Shown here piece by piece: positions 5,660-5,923 of a stretch of 5,923 bases of DNA (positions are counted from its first letter, which is position 1; every line of letters begins with the position of its first letter). Under the pieces are notes generated by a model. It saw nothing but the letters and a program-made list of their open reading frames with translations, made no database searches and had not been told where the DNA came from. The stretch spans positions 1 to 5,923 of the forward strand of contig JAJYRV010000140.1 of the NCBI GenBank assembly GCA_021793935.1, in the 5' to 3' direction. Source of the DNA: Actinomycetes bacterium. Its GTDB lineage: Bacteria; Actinomycetota; Actinomycetes; Actinomycetales; Beutenbergiaceae. Made by a program: the position numbers and the translations under genes.

Positions 5660-5923
5660 CACAGTGCCGGGCCGGACGCTCTACGATCAAAACTCTTCAA
5701 GCCATCTCGAAGTCAACTGGGGGATTAACGGCATCTCACATAGACGCGCCAGAATACCGCTGTCGCAGAGCAAAGCGGCGCTCTTTCCGAACTTCCGGGA
5801 CAATGGAAAGTAAACGGTTCCAATCCCCCGACCCGTCGCCATCCGCGCGAAGATGGGACGTACTATGCTCAAGCCCGCACCACGACCAGGCCAACCGAAC
5901 CCCTAGCGCTCCTTAAGAGGCTC

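Larger units (their letters stand above)
5566..5923. other. Region without a credible gene; lower GC than its neighbours
   Basis: These 358 bases are about 56% GC by hand count, clearly below the flanking genes. Apart from the upstream signals of the four-helix gene at the left end I see no gene. Open frames are short and conflict on opposite strands: a 61-codon TTG-started minus frame (5872-5687) and a 49-codon GTG-started plus frame (5664-5813), neither with a ribosome binding site or a recognisable product. No tRNA, tmRNA or insertion-sequence end could be recognised. The right edge may be the upstream region of a further gene or an old insertion. Confidence 0.6.

Noticed and set aside
5664..5813. 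49-codon plus-strand frame starting with GTG
   Set aside because: No ribosome binding site or family resemblance; overlaps the minus-strand frame in low-GC DNA. Could be reconsidered if the region proves to be a multi-copy element.
5811..5835. tRNA T-arm-like sequence GGTTCCAATCC
   Set aside because: The flanking bases do not form a 5-bp T-stem and no acceptor stem, D-arm or anticodon arm can be placed around it.
5687..5872. 61-codon minus-strand frame starting with TTG
   Set aside because: No ribosome binding site, no recognisable product, an in-frame stop shortly upstream, and a competing frame on the other strand.

Overview
The window reads as a chromosomal core segment from a high-GC actinobacterium, probably Micrococcales or Actinomycetales; the genus cannot be set from the sequence. 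The genes are GC-rich, two or three start with GTG, and two neighbours match what is known around the Streptomyces cyclophilin locus: a cyclophilin followed by a zinc-finger rhomboid protease, with a coiled-coil single-pass protein beside them.

Layout. Minus strand, 1-1347: a two-gene unit of a cytoplasmic cyclophilin-type peptidyl-prolyl isomerase (1347 to 826) and a rhomboid protease with an N-terminal zinc-binding domain (822 to the left edge, truncated). The two are in the same frame, separated only by one TAA and one CGC codon. A 195-base divergent spacer (1348-1542) holds a perfect short hairpin and weak, overlapping promoter candidates. Plus strand, 1543-5142: a 280-residue Lys/Ala/Glu/Asp-rich protein with one membrane segment and 11-residue repeats, then arginyl-tRNA synthetase (argS), then a cation diffusion facilitator (CDF) metal transporter that starts 2 bases after argS and has its ribosome binding site inside argS. 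Minus strand, 5565 to 5149: a four-helix membrane protein of unknown function, convergent with the transporter and only 6 bases from it. The last ~358 bases (5566-5923) have no credible gene, are about 56% GC (clearly lower than the genes), and hold only upstream signals for the four-helix gene.

How the genes relate. The membrane-anchored repeat protein and the cyclophilin-rhomboid pair are divergent, and their promoters may overlap. argS and the CDF gene are almost certainly co-transcribed and translationally coupled, although their functions (tRNA charging and divalent metal export) are not obviously linked.

I found no mobile element, CRISPR array, tRNA or rRNA gene, and no convincing new system. 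The items most worth a second look are the repeat protein with its tandem 11-residue units, the Glu-for-His substitution in the transporter metal site, the in-frame cyclophilin/rhomboid junction, the uncharacterised four-helix protein, and the compositionally distinct right end.
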